NCBI RefSeq assembly: GCF_029626145.1
Contig: NZ_JARUBJ010000002.1
Location: 4,127,501 to 4,191,500 of the forward strand
Length of the DNA stretch: 64,000 nucleotides
Origin: Micromonospora sp. WMMD961
GTDB lineage: Bacteria; Actinomycetota; Actinomycetes; Mycobacteriales; Micromonosporaceae
Reading direction: 5' to 3'
Shown here: one piece after another, positions 8,470-15,387 of the stretch
How the letters are laid out: each line of letters starts with the position of its first letter
How positions within the stretch are numbered: the stretch's first letter is position 1
Position numbers and translations under genes: made by a program
Notes under the pieces: model-generated
Seen by the model: only the letters and a program-made list of their open reading frames with translations
The model's database searches: none
Told to the model about the DNA's origin: nothing

Positions 8470-8901
8470 GTGACCGAGCACACCCCCGCGAGCGCCGACG
8501 ACGAGAGCCTGGCCGAGACGTTCTGGGCGGTGGCGTCCCGTTTACGCCGGCAGACTCGGGAGTCGTTGGCACCCTGGGACATCAGCCCCAGCCAGTCCCG
8601 GGCGCTCGGTGTGCTGGGCCGGCACGGCGAGGTACGCCCCGGCACCCTCGCCGAGCACCTGCGCATCGCGCCCCGCTCGGCGACCGAGGTCGTCGACGAC
8701 CTGCAAGCCCGTGGGCTCGTCGAACGCCGACCCGACCCGGCCGACCGGCGAGCCACGCTCGTCGCCCTCACCGACGAGGGCAACCGGGTCAGCACCGCCA
8801 TCCGAGCCGCCCGCCGGGCCGAGGCCGACCGCTTCTTCGGGCACCTCGACGACACCGACCGGGCCGAGCTGGCCCGCATCCTGCGCACCCTGCGCGGCTG
8901 A
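8470..8901 (+). CDS. MarR-family transcriptional regulator (143 aa)
   Basis: A compact winged-helix protein of usual MarR length. Motifs in order: ETFWAVASRLRRQTRES (dimerisation helix), SPSQSRALGVLGRHGEV, recognition region LAEHLRIAPRSATEVVDDLQARGLVERRPDPADRRATLVALTDEG (wing with conserved D.R), and a C-terminal dimer helix. It is divergent from the ABC exporter at 8372, with a perfect palindromic operator between them, so it most likely represses that exporter. The start GTG 8470 lies six bases after TACGGT (8458-8463), with no ribosome site, suggesting a leaderless message. Confidence 0.92.
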   Translation: MTEHTPASADDESLAETFWAVASRLRRQTRESLAPWDISPSQSRALGVLGRHGEVRPGTLAEHLRIAPRSATEVVDDLQARGLVERRPDPADRRATLVALTDEGNRVSTAIRAARRAEADRFFGHLDDTDRAELARILRTLRG

Positions 8902-9014
8902 GCCGTACGCGGGCTCACCTGCGGGTTTGCCCGCCCGCCGCGCGGGTAGCCAGCGGCCCCGTTCCCACCGCGGGCCCCGCCACCACCAGTCGGGGAGACC
9001 TGACAGGAGGGGCC

Positions 9015-9047
9015 ATGTCTGCCCTGGACCAGCACCGCCCCGCCTGA
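9015..9047 (+). CDS. 10-residue leader peptide overlapping the amidotransferase start
   Basis: A strong ribosome site (AGGAGGGG, 9005-9012) precedes ATG 9015, which opens a 10-codon frame (MSALDQHRPA) whose TGA (9045-9047) shares its last base with the ATG of the next gene (TGATG). The amidotransferase start itself has no good site of its own, so ribosomes seem to reach it by termination-reinitiation. The peptide contains single Asp, Gln and His codons. Whether it senses an amino acid or only couples translation is an inference. Confidence 0.55.
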   Translation: MSALDQHRPA

Positions 9048-10831
9048 TGTGCGGGATCAGCGGGGAGGCGCGGTTCGACGGCCGGTCGCCCGACTCGGCG
9101 GCGGTCACCCGGATGACCGAGGCGATGCGCTCCCGTGGCCCGGACGACGAGGGCCTGTTCGCCGACGGTTGGGTGACCCTCGGGCACCGCCGGTTGACCA
9201 TCATCGACCTGTCCGACGCCGGCGGGCAGCCCATGGTCCGTGACGACCTGGGCCTCGCGCTGGTCTTCAACGGCTGCATCTACAACTATCCCGAGCTGCG
9301 CGAGGAGTTGCAGAACGCCGGGTACGCCTTCGGGTCCACCAGCGACACCGAGGTGATCCTGGTGGCGTACGCGCACTGGGGTGAGCGTTTCGTCGACCAC
9401 CTGGTCGGCATGTTCGCGATCGGCCTGGTGGACCGGGCCCGGCAGCGGTTGGTCCTGGCCCGTGACCGGCTCGGCATCAAACCGCTCTACCTCGCCGAGA
9501 CGGCCGGGCGGCTGCGGTTCGCCTCCACCCTACCCGCACTGCTGCGGGCCGGCGACGTCGACACCGACATCGACCCGGTGGCGCTGCACCACTACCTGTC
9601 CTGGCACTCCATCGTGCCCGCGCCCCGGACGGTGCTGCGCGGTGTGCGCAAGCTGCCGCCGGCCACCCTGCGGGTGATCGAGGCGGACGGGCGCAGCCGC
9701 GAGGAGGTGTACTGGCGACCCGACTACGTGCGGGAGCCCGCCGACGCGGGGATGGACGCCGCCGACTGGCGGGCCACCATCGGGGACTCGCTGCGCGCGG
9801 CGGTACGCCGACGGCTGGTCGCCGACGTACCGGTAGGCGTGCTCTTGTCCGGTGGGCTGGACTCCAGCCTCATCGTGGCGCTCCTCGCGGAGGCCGGCCA
9901 GCGGCACCTGCGGACGTTCAGCATCGGCTTCGACAGCCGCGGCGACGAGTCCGGCGACGAGTTCCACTACTCCGACCTGGTGGCCCGCGCGTTCGACACC
10001 GACCACCACCGGATCCGGCTGGCCGACGACGATCTGGTGCCGGCCGTACGGCGGGCCGTGCTGGCGATGACCGAGCCGATGGGCAGCCACGACGTGGTCG
10101 CCTTCCACCTGCTGTCCGAGCAGGTGGCGCAACACGTGAAGGTGGCGCAGTCCGGGCAGGGCGCCGACGAGGTGTTCGCCGGTTACGGCTATCACCAGCC
10201 GCTCACCGAGGCACCTCGGCACAGCGCCGCCGAGACGTTCGCCGCCGCGTTCTTCGACCGCGACCACGACGAGCTGAGCAGCCTGGTCGGCCCGGAGTAC
10301 GCGCTGGGGCGCGACGCCAGCCGGGAACTGCTCGCCGCGCACCTCGCCGCGCCGGGAGCGCAGACCGCGCTGGACGCCGTGCTGCGCCTGGACACCCACC
10401 TGATGCTCCCGGACGACCCGGTCAAGCGGGTGGACAGCATGAGCATGGCGTGGGGCCTCGAGGTACGCACTCCCTTCCTCGACCAGGACCTGGTCACCCT
10501 GGCCGCGCACTGCCCGCCGGAGCACAAGGTCGCGCAGGGCGGTAAGGGCGTGCTCAAGGAGGTCGCCCGGGAGGTGCTGCCCGCCGAGGTGATCGACCGC
10601 CGCAAGGGGTATTTTCCGGTACCGGCGCTACGCACGGTGGACGGCCCGGTGCGGGAGCTGGTCGCCGAGGCGTTGCAGGCGCCGGCCGCGCGCGAGCGGG
10701 GGTTGTTCCGCCCCGGATACGTCGCCCGCCTGCTCGCCGAACCGGACCGGGCCGAGGCGGCGGCGGGCAGTAACAAGCTGTGGCAGCTCGGCCTGCTGGA
10801 GCTGTGGCTGCAGACGCACGACGTCCGCTGA
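9047..10831 (+). CDS. glutamine-dependent asparagine synthetase family amidotransferase, N-acetylglutaminylglutamine amidotransferase-like (594 aa)
   Basis: N-terminal class II glutaminase domain beginning MCGISGE with the catalytic Cys2, then GHRRL and FNGCIYNYPELR. The C-terminal synthetase domain has the ATP PP-motif LLSGGLDSS near residue 268. The start at 9047 is fixed by the need for Cys at position 2. The combination GEARFDGRSPD, SRGPDDEGLF and ARDRLGIKPLYLAE resembles the AsnB paralogues annotated as N-acetylglutaminylglutamine amidotransferase, which amidate an osmoprotective dipeptide. The usual partner synthetase (Ngg) is not in this window, so ordinary asparagine synthetase activity remains possible. 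Translation appears coupled to the leader peptide at 9015. Confidence 0.85.
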   Translation: MCGISGEARFDGRSPDSAAVTRMTEAMRSRGPDDEGLFADGWVTLGHRRLTIIDLSDAGGQPMVRDDLGLALVFNGCIYNYPELREELQNAGYAFGSTSDTEVILVAYAHWGERFVDHLVGMFAIGLVDRARQRLVLARDRLGIKPLYLAETAGRLRFASTLPALLRAGDVDTDIDPVALHHYLSWHSIVPAPRTVLRGVRKLPPATLRVIEADGRSREEVYWRPDYVREPADAGMDAADWRATIGDSLRAAVRRRLVADVPVGVLLSGGLDSSLIVALLAEAGQRHLRTFSIGFDSRGDESGDEFHYSDLVARAFDTDHHRIRLADDDLVPAVRRAVLAMTEPMGSHDVVAFHLLSEQVAQHVKVAQSGQGADEVFAGYGYHQPLTEAPRHSAAETFAAAFFDRDHDELSSLVGPEYALGRDASRELLAAHLAAPGAQTALDAVLRLDTHLMLPDDPVKRVDSMSMAWGLEVRTPFLDQDLVTLAAHCPPEHKVAQGGKGVLKEVAREVLPAEVIDRRKGYFPVPALRTVDGPVRELVAEALQAPAARERGLFRPGYVARLLAEPDRAEAAAGSNKLWQLGLLELWLQTHDVR

Positions 10832-10858
10832 GTCCCGCCGCTCGCCGCAGGGTCGCGG

Positions 10859-11989
10859 TCAGGCGGCGGCCGTGCGGGCGGCCAGGTCGTCGACGACGGC
10901 GCGCAGGTCGCCGGTACGTTCCAGCACCCGACGCTGCCGGGTCGCGCCGGTCCCGTCGCGGCGCAGTCGGGCCAGGTGTGCCAACACGTACCCGAGGTCA
11001 CCGTGGCGCAGCAGGGCCGGTGCGATCACCGCCATCAGCTCGTCGACCATTGCCCAGGCTGGTCGGGTGCCGCCGGCGCGCAGGTCGATCAGCTCGCCGT
11101 CGAGGCCGTCGTGGGCGGCCCGCCAGTGCGCGGCGGCGACCAGACAGTCCCGGGTGTGCGGGGCGGTCGCCCCGGCGCGTACGTCGTCGGCGAGGGTGGC
11201 GACGAGGGACCGGACCAGTGCGGCGACCAGCACCGCGTCGTCCACGTCGGCGCAGACGTCGCCCACCCGCACCTCCACCGTCGGGTAGGCCGACGACGGC
11301 CGGGCGTACCAGTAGACCATCGCGGCGTCGAGCATGATGCCGGCGGCGATCAGCTCGTCCACGGTCCGGTCGTAGTCGGCGGCGGAGTCGAAGTAGGGCG
11401 TCGGGCCGATGCTGGGCCAGCGTTCCAACTGCATCGACCGCCAACTGGCGTGGCCGGTGTCGCGCCCGTCGTGCAGCGGCGAGTTGGTGGTGATCGCCTG
11501 GATCACCGGCAGCCACGTACGCAGGTGGTTGCAGACCTGCACGGCCAGTTCCCGGTCGGGCAGCCCGACGTGCACGTGACAGCCGCAGACCGCCGGGTCG
11601 TGCGCCACCGGGCCGTACCGGCGCGACATCGCGTGGTAGCGCGGCCGGTCGGGGACGGTCCGGTGCGGCTCGGCCACGGGGGTGGCGCCGACGGCCACCA
11701 GTCGGGCGCCGGCCGCCGTGGCGGCCTCGGCGGCGAAGTGGCGCAGCGACACCAGGTGCGTGCGCAGCTCGTTGAGGTCGGCGCAGACCGGCGTGACCAT
11801 CTCCACCATGCTGTGCCGGAACTCCTGACGGCTCTGGTCGCGGGCCGGGCCCCGCAGCGCGGCCAACACCCGGTCGGCCACCGGCAGGTTGCGCCCGCTG
11901 TCCGGGTCGAGCAGAAGGAACTCCTCCTCCACGCCGAGCGTGAGGACGGACAGGTCGGGCACCTCGGCGACGGTCGGACGGTACGCCAT
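10859..11989 (-). CDS. carboxylate-amine ligase of the YbdK/GCS2 family (376 aa)
   Basis: Glutamate-cysteine ligase type 2 fold. Signature features: N-terminal LTLGVEEEFLLLD with the acidic metal-binding cluster, EFRHSMVEMVTPVC, the HVHVG motif (CGCHVHVGLPD), and the HASWRSMQLERWP and SAYPTVEVRVGDVC segments. Such enzymes join an amine to a glutamate-like carboxylate using ATP; the real substrates of most actinobacterial members are unknown. ATG 11989 (MAYRPTVAEV) has a well-spaced GGAGG; ATG 12001 four codons upstream is an alternative. It converges with the amidotransferase gene, only 27 bp separating the stops. Confidence 0.88.
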   Translation of the reverse strand: MAYRPTVAEVPDLSVLTLGVEEEFLLLDPDSGRNLPVADRVLAALRGPARDQSRQEFRHSMVEMVTPVCADLNELRTHLVSLRHFAAEAATAAGARLVAVGATPVAEPHRTVPDRPRYHAMSRRYGPVAHDPAVCGCHVHVGLPDRELAVQVCNHLRTWLPVIQAITTNSPLHDGRDTGHASWRSMQLERWPSIGPTPYFDSAADYDRTVDELIAAGIMLDAAMVYWYARPSSAYPTVEVRVGDVCADVDDAVLVAALVRSLVATLADDVRAGATAPHTRDCLVAAAHWRAAHDGLDGELIDLRAGGTRPAWAMVDELMAVIAPALLRHGDLGYVLAHLARLRRDGTGATRQRRVLERTGDLRAVVDDLAARTAAA

Positions 11990-12077
11990 GGCCGCCTCCA
12001 TCCGCTCCTGCGACCACGGGTGGACCCGTGGCCGGGGCGCCTCGGTTTCCCGGCCCGGCGCCGCGGCAAACGCGCGG

Positions 12078-13283
12078 TCAGCCCGCGAGGGCCGTGGCGC
12101 GTGCGACGAGGAAGGCCCGTTCGGCCTCGTTGTCCGTCAACGCGACGGCTGTCCGGTACGCGTCGACCGCTTCCGCCTCCCGGCCGAGCCGGGCCAGCAG
12201 GTCGGCGCGCACCGCGTGGTGCACGTGGTAGCCGTCCAGGTCGAGACGGTCCACCTCGGCCAGCGCCACCGCCGGCCCGGCCACCTCGGCGAGCGCGACG
12301 GCCCGGTTCAGCGCCACCACCGAACTGGGCGCGATGGCTGTCAGGTGGTCGTACAGCGCAAGGATCTGATGCCAGTCGGTGTCGGCGGCGCGCGGTGCGG
12401 CGCTGCGCACGGCGGCGATCGCGGCCTGGATCTGGTACGGCCCGGGTCGGTCGCGGCGCAGGCAGCGCCGGACCAGCACCTGCCCTTCGGCGATCAGCTG
12501 GGCGTCCCACCTGCCGCGGTCCTGCCGGGGCAGCGGAACGAGGTCGCCGTCGGCGGTGGTCCGCGCGGCACGGCGCGACTCGGTGAGCAGCATCAGCGCG
12601 AGCAGCCCGAGCGCCTCGGGTTCGTCCGGCATCAATTCGACGAGCAGGCGGGTCAGCCGGATCGCCTCGAGGCACAGCTCGGCGCGGAACAGGTGCCGTC
12701 CGGTGCTGGCCGTGTGCCCCTCGTTGAAGATCAGGTAGAGCACCGCGAGCACGGCGTGCAGCCGGTCGGGCAGGTCGGCGTCGCGCGGTATCCGGTACGG
12801 GATCCGGGCGTGGCGGATCTTCGACTTGGCGCGGACCAGCCGCTGCGCCATGGTCGACTCCGGCACCAGGAAGGCTCGGGCGATCTCGGCGGTGCGCAGT
12901 CCGCCGAGCAGGCGCAGGGTGAGGGCGACCCGGGCGGTCGGGGCGAGCGCCGGATGACAGCAGGTGAAGATCAGCCGTAGCCGGTCGTCGCGCACCGGGC
13001 CCTCCTCGACGGTGGCATCGGCGGCGAACAGCAGGGCCGCCTGGGCATGCCGATCAGCGCGGGACGTCTCGCGGCGCAGCCGATCGAACGCCCGGTTCCG
13101 GGCAGTGGTGATGATCCAACCCGCTGGGCTGGGTGGCGGGCCGGTCGTCGGCCACCGCGCTACCGCGATGACGAAGGCCTCCTGGACGGCCTCCTCGGCG
13201 AGGTCGATGTCGCCGAGGAGGCGTACCAGGACGGCGACCGCGCGCCCGTACTCTGCGCGGAACACCGCCTCGACGTCTGGCAC
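12078..13283 (-). CDS. ECF42-group RNA polymerase sigma factor with C-terminal extension (401 aa)
   Basis: Region 2 (VEAVFRAEYGRAVAVLVRLLGDIDLAEEAVQEAFVIA, then WIITTARNRAFDRLRR) and region 4 (RLLGGLRTAEIARAFLVPESTMAQRLVRAKSKI) occupy the first 190 residues. The rest is the long helical, TPR-like extension typical of ECF42 factors (LYLIFNEGH and the paired AVALAEV repeats). ECF42 factors lack classical anti-sigma partners and are genetically linked to DGPF proteins, exactly as here. GTG 13283 lies two bases past the stop of the DGPF gene, so the two are co-translated. The longer in-frame extension upstream is only the shadow of that gene. Confidence 0.93.
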   Translation of the reverse strand: MPDVEAVFRAEYGRAVAVLVRLLGDIDLAEEAVQEAFVIAVARWPTTGPPPSPAGWIITTARNRAFDRLRRETSRADRHAQAALLFAADATVEEGPVRDDRLRLIFTCCHPALAPTARVALTLRLLGGLRTAEIARAFLVPESTMAQRLVRAKSKIRHARIPYRIPRDADLPDRLHAVLAVLYLIFNEGHTASTGRHLFRAELCLEAIRLTRLLVELMPDEPEALGLLALMLLTESRRAARTTADGDLVPLPRQDRGRWDAQLIAEGQVLVRRCLRRDRPGPYQIQAAIAAVRSAAPRAADTDWHQILALYDHLTAIAPSSVVALNRAVALAEVAGPAVALAEVDRLDLDGYHVHHAVRADLLARLGREAEAVDAYRTAVALTDNEAERAFLVARATALAG

Positions 13284-13285
13284 CG

Positions 13286-13645
13286 TCAGGCTCCGGCCCC
13301 GTCGTGGAAGGGCCGGACCTCGATCGGCAGCGTGGTGGCCAGCGCGTAGCGGCGGCCCCAGTCCAGGGCGGCGTCCAGGTCCGGCACGTCGATGATGGTG
13401 ATGCCGCCCAGGTACTCCTTGCCCTCGACGAACGGCCCGTCGGTGACCAGGACCTCGCCGCCCTCGCGCGCACGCAGCACGGTGGCGGTCTCCGGGCCGT
13501 GCAGACCGTGCCCGAACACCCACGACCCGGTCGACGCCAACTCGTCGCGGAAATCGGCGAGCTGGCGCATCACCCCGTCCAGGAACTCCGGGTCCGGTGG
13601 CAGCTCACCCTGTGGCTGGTGAAGGCTGAGCAGGTACAACGTCAT
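13286..13645 (-). CDS. DGPF/YCII-domain protein, partner of the ECF42 sigma factor (119 aa)
   Basis: Ferredoxin-like alpha/beta protein with the eponymous motif TDGPFVEGKEYLGG (about residues 70-85) and the typical start MTLYLLSLHQPQG. ATG 13645 has an excellent ribosome site (GAGGAGG). DGPF proteins accompany ECF41/42 sigma factors and probably modulate them or share their stress response, but the mechanism is not settled. It is the first gene of a two-gene operon, with the long inverted repeat 13768-13843 in front. Confidence 0.92.
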   Translation of the reverse strand: MTLYLLSLHQPQGELPPDPEFLDGVMRQLADFRDELASTGSWVFGHGLHGPETATVLRAREGGEVLVTDGPFVEGKEYLGGITIIDVPDLDAALDWGRRYALATTLPIEVRPFHDGAGA

Positions 13646-13767
13646 CGTTCCTCCTCGCGGGCGGTCGGCCTGGCACCGACCTCTCATCCTCCACACGATC
13701 GGCCGCCGCCCGGATCGACAGGCCGGCAGAAAATTCTCGGCGGCCGGCCCGGCCCCGCTGTTGGCAC

Positions 13768-13843
13768 GTCCTTTGCTGTGCACCCACGGATGCGACGGTG
13801 CGTCCGTCCCGGATGTCGCCTCGGTGGGTGCAGAGCAAAGGAC
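13768..13843. repeat. 20-bp imperfect inverted repeat in the divergent intergenic region
   Basis: Arms 13768-13787 and 13824-13843 match at 19 of 20 positions. A second inner pair (GCGAC/GTCGC) lies in the 36-base loop, so the whole segment can fold as a long hairpin. It sits between the DGPF operon and the divergent amine oxidase gene, where an operator or regulatory RNA structure would be expected. Its size would also fit a MITE-like repeat. Confidence 0.7.
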
Positions 13844-13921
13844 TAAGGACAGGGGTACGGTCCGCCGGCGCCGCGACCGAGCCGGCAGTCATGCCTACGG
13901 CGGTTGTGGGTAGACCCCGGT

Positions 13922-15244
13922 GTGGCCGACGGCTTGCGGGTGGTCGTGGTCGGCGCCGGTTTCTCCGGGCTCGCCGCCGCGCTGGCGCTCACCCGTGCCG
14001 GCGCCGAGGTGCGCTTGCTGGAGGCCCGTGACCGGGTGGGTGGTCGGGTGTTGACCCGCTGGCTGCCCGACGTCACCCAGCTCGACCTGGGCGCGCAGTG
14101 GATCGGCCCGACGCAGGACCGGATGTACGCGCTGGTCGCCGAGCACGGGCTGGCCACCTTCGCGTCGGCGGCGCTCGGCGCGCCAAGCGTGCTCTGGGCC
14201 GGTCAGCGGCGGGCCGAGCCGCCGGCGCGGGCCGCCCGGGTGCTCAGCCTGCTCGACGAGTACGCCGCCCGATTGGACCCGGCCGCGCCCTGGCAGGCAG
14301 CGGAGGCCGCGCAGTGGGACCGGACGATCCTCGGCGGCTGGCTGCGCGCCACGGCCGGGGACGACGACACCGCCGACTACCTGGGGCGGCTGCTCGCCGG
14401 CGGGTTGCTGGCCACCGGCGCGGACGAGGTGTCGTTGTTGCACCTGCTGTTCTACCTGCGCAGCGCCGGTGGGACCGGACCCCTGCTGGCGATGGCGGGC
14501 GGCGCGCAGCAGGACCGGATCGTGGGCGGGCCACCGGCGCTGGCCGAACGGATGGCCGCCGCCCTGCCGCCGGGGGCGCTGACGCTGGCCGCGCCGGTGC
14601 GGTCCGTGGAACAGAACGTCGACGGGGTGACGGTGTGGACCGACACCGGGCGCGTGAACGGCGACGCCCTGGTGGTCGCGCTGGCCCCGGCTCTGGCGGG
14701 ACGGATCAGGTACGCCCCGCCGCTGCCTGCCTTGCGCGACGGGTTGACCCAGCGGATGCCGATGGGCTCGGCGCTGAAGGTGCACGCCGTCTACCCGGAG
14801 CCGTTCTGGCGGGCCGACGGGTTCTCCGGGGTGTCCACCAGCACCAGTGGTCCACTCACCGAGACGGTCGACAACTCCACCCCGACCTCCCCGCTCGGGG
14901 TGTTGACCGGGTTCAGTTACGCCTCGGACGCGGCCGTGCTGCGCGAGATGTCTCCCGAGCGGCGTCGGCGGTGCCTGCTGGACGCGTTCGCCACGGTGGT
15001 CGGGCCACGCGCCGGCGACCCCGTCGACCTCGTCGAGTACGACTGGTCGGCCGAGGAGTGGACGCGCGGCTGTTTCTCCGGTGCGCTCACCCCGGGGGCC
15101 TGGGGCGCGTACGGCCCGCACCTGCGGGCACCGGTGGGCCGGGTGCACTGGGCGGGTACCGAGACGGCGACCCGTTGGACGGGCTACCTGGAGGGCGCGG
15201 TGCGGGCCGGCGAGCGGGCGGCGGCCGAGGTGCTGGCCGGCTGA
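13922..15244 (+). CDS. flavin-dependent amine oxidase (FAD, monoamine oxidase-like, 440 aa)
   Basis: Begins directly with the Rossmann dinucleotide motif VVVVGAGFSGLAAALALTRAG, then RVGGRV and LDLGAQWIGPTQ, the hallmarks of flavin amine oxidases. The C-terminal FAD motif is present as GRVHWAGTETATRWTGYLEGAVRAGERAA. Such enzymes oxidise primary or polyamines to aldehydes, releasing ammonia and peroxide. The substrate is not readable. I prefer GTG 13922 to TTG 13904, because it starts close to the nucleotide-binding fold and follows TAGACC five bases upstream. No signal peptide, so probably cytoplasmic. Confidence 0.9.
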   Translation: MADGLRVVVVGAGFSGLAAALALTRAGAEVRLLEARDRVGGRVLTRWLPDVTQLDLGAQWIGPTQDRMYALVAEHGLATFASAALGAPSVLWAGQRRAEPPARAARVLSLLDEYAARLDPAAPWQAAEAAQWDRTILGGWLRATAGDDDTADYLGRLLAGGLLATGADEVSLLHLLFYLRSAGGTGPLLAMAGGAQQDRIVGGPPALAERMAAALPPGALTLAAPVRSVEQNVDGVTVWTDTGRVNGDALVVALAPALAGRIRYAPPLPALRDGLTQRMPMGSALKVHAVYPEPFWRADGFSGVSTSTSGPLTETVDNSTPTSPLGVLTGFSYASDAAVLREMSPERRRRCLLDAFATVVGPRAGDPVDLVEYDWSAEEWTRGCFSGALTPGAWGAYGPHLRAPVGRVHWAGTETATRWTGYLEGAVRAGERAAAEVLAG

Positions 15245-15288
15245 GGTTCTGGCCGGCTGAGGTGCTGGTCGGGGGGCGGCACGACCGT

Positions 15289-15321
15289 GGCCGGCCCGGT
15301 CTCGGCGGGACCGGGCCGGCC
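15289..15321. terminator. bidirectional hairpin between convergent genes
   Basis: Perfect 13-bp GC-rich arms (15289-15301 and 15309-15321) with a 7-base loop lie between the stops of the amine oxidase and of the secreted discoidin protein. This is the expected place and strength for a shared actinobacterial terminator. Confidence 0.8.
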
Positions 15322-15387
15322 TCGGCCCTGGGTGTCACCCGGCCGACCCGGTCCGATGAGACGACCGGGCCGGCGCGGGTGCCCCGG

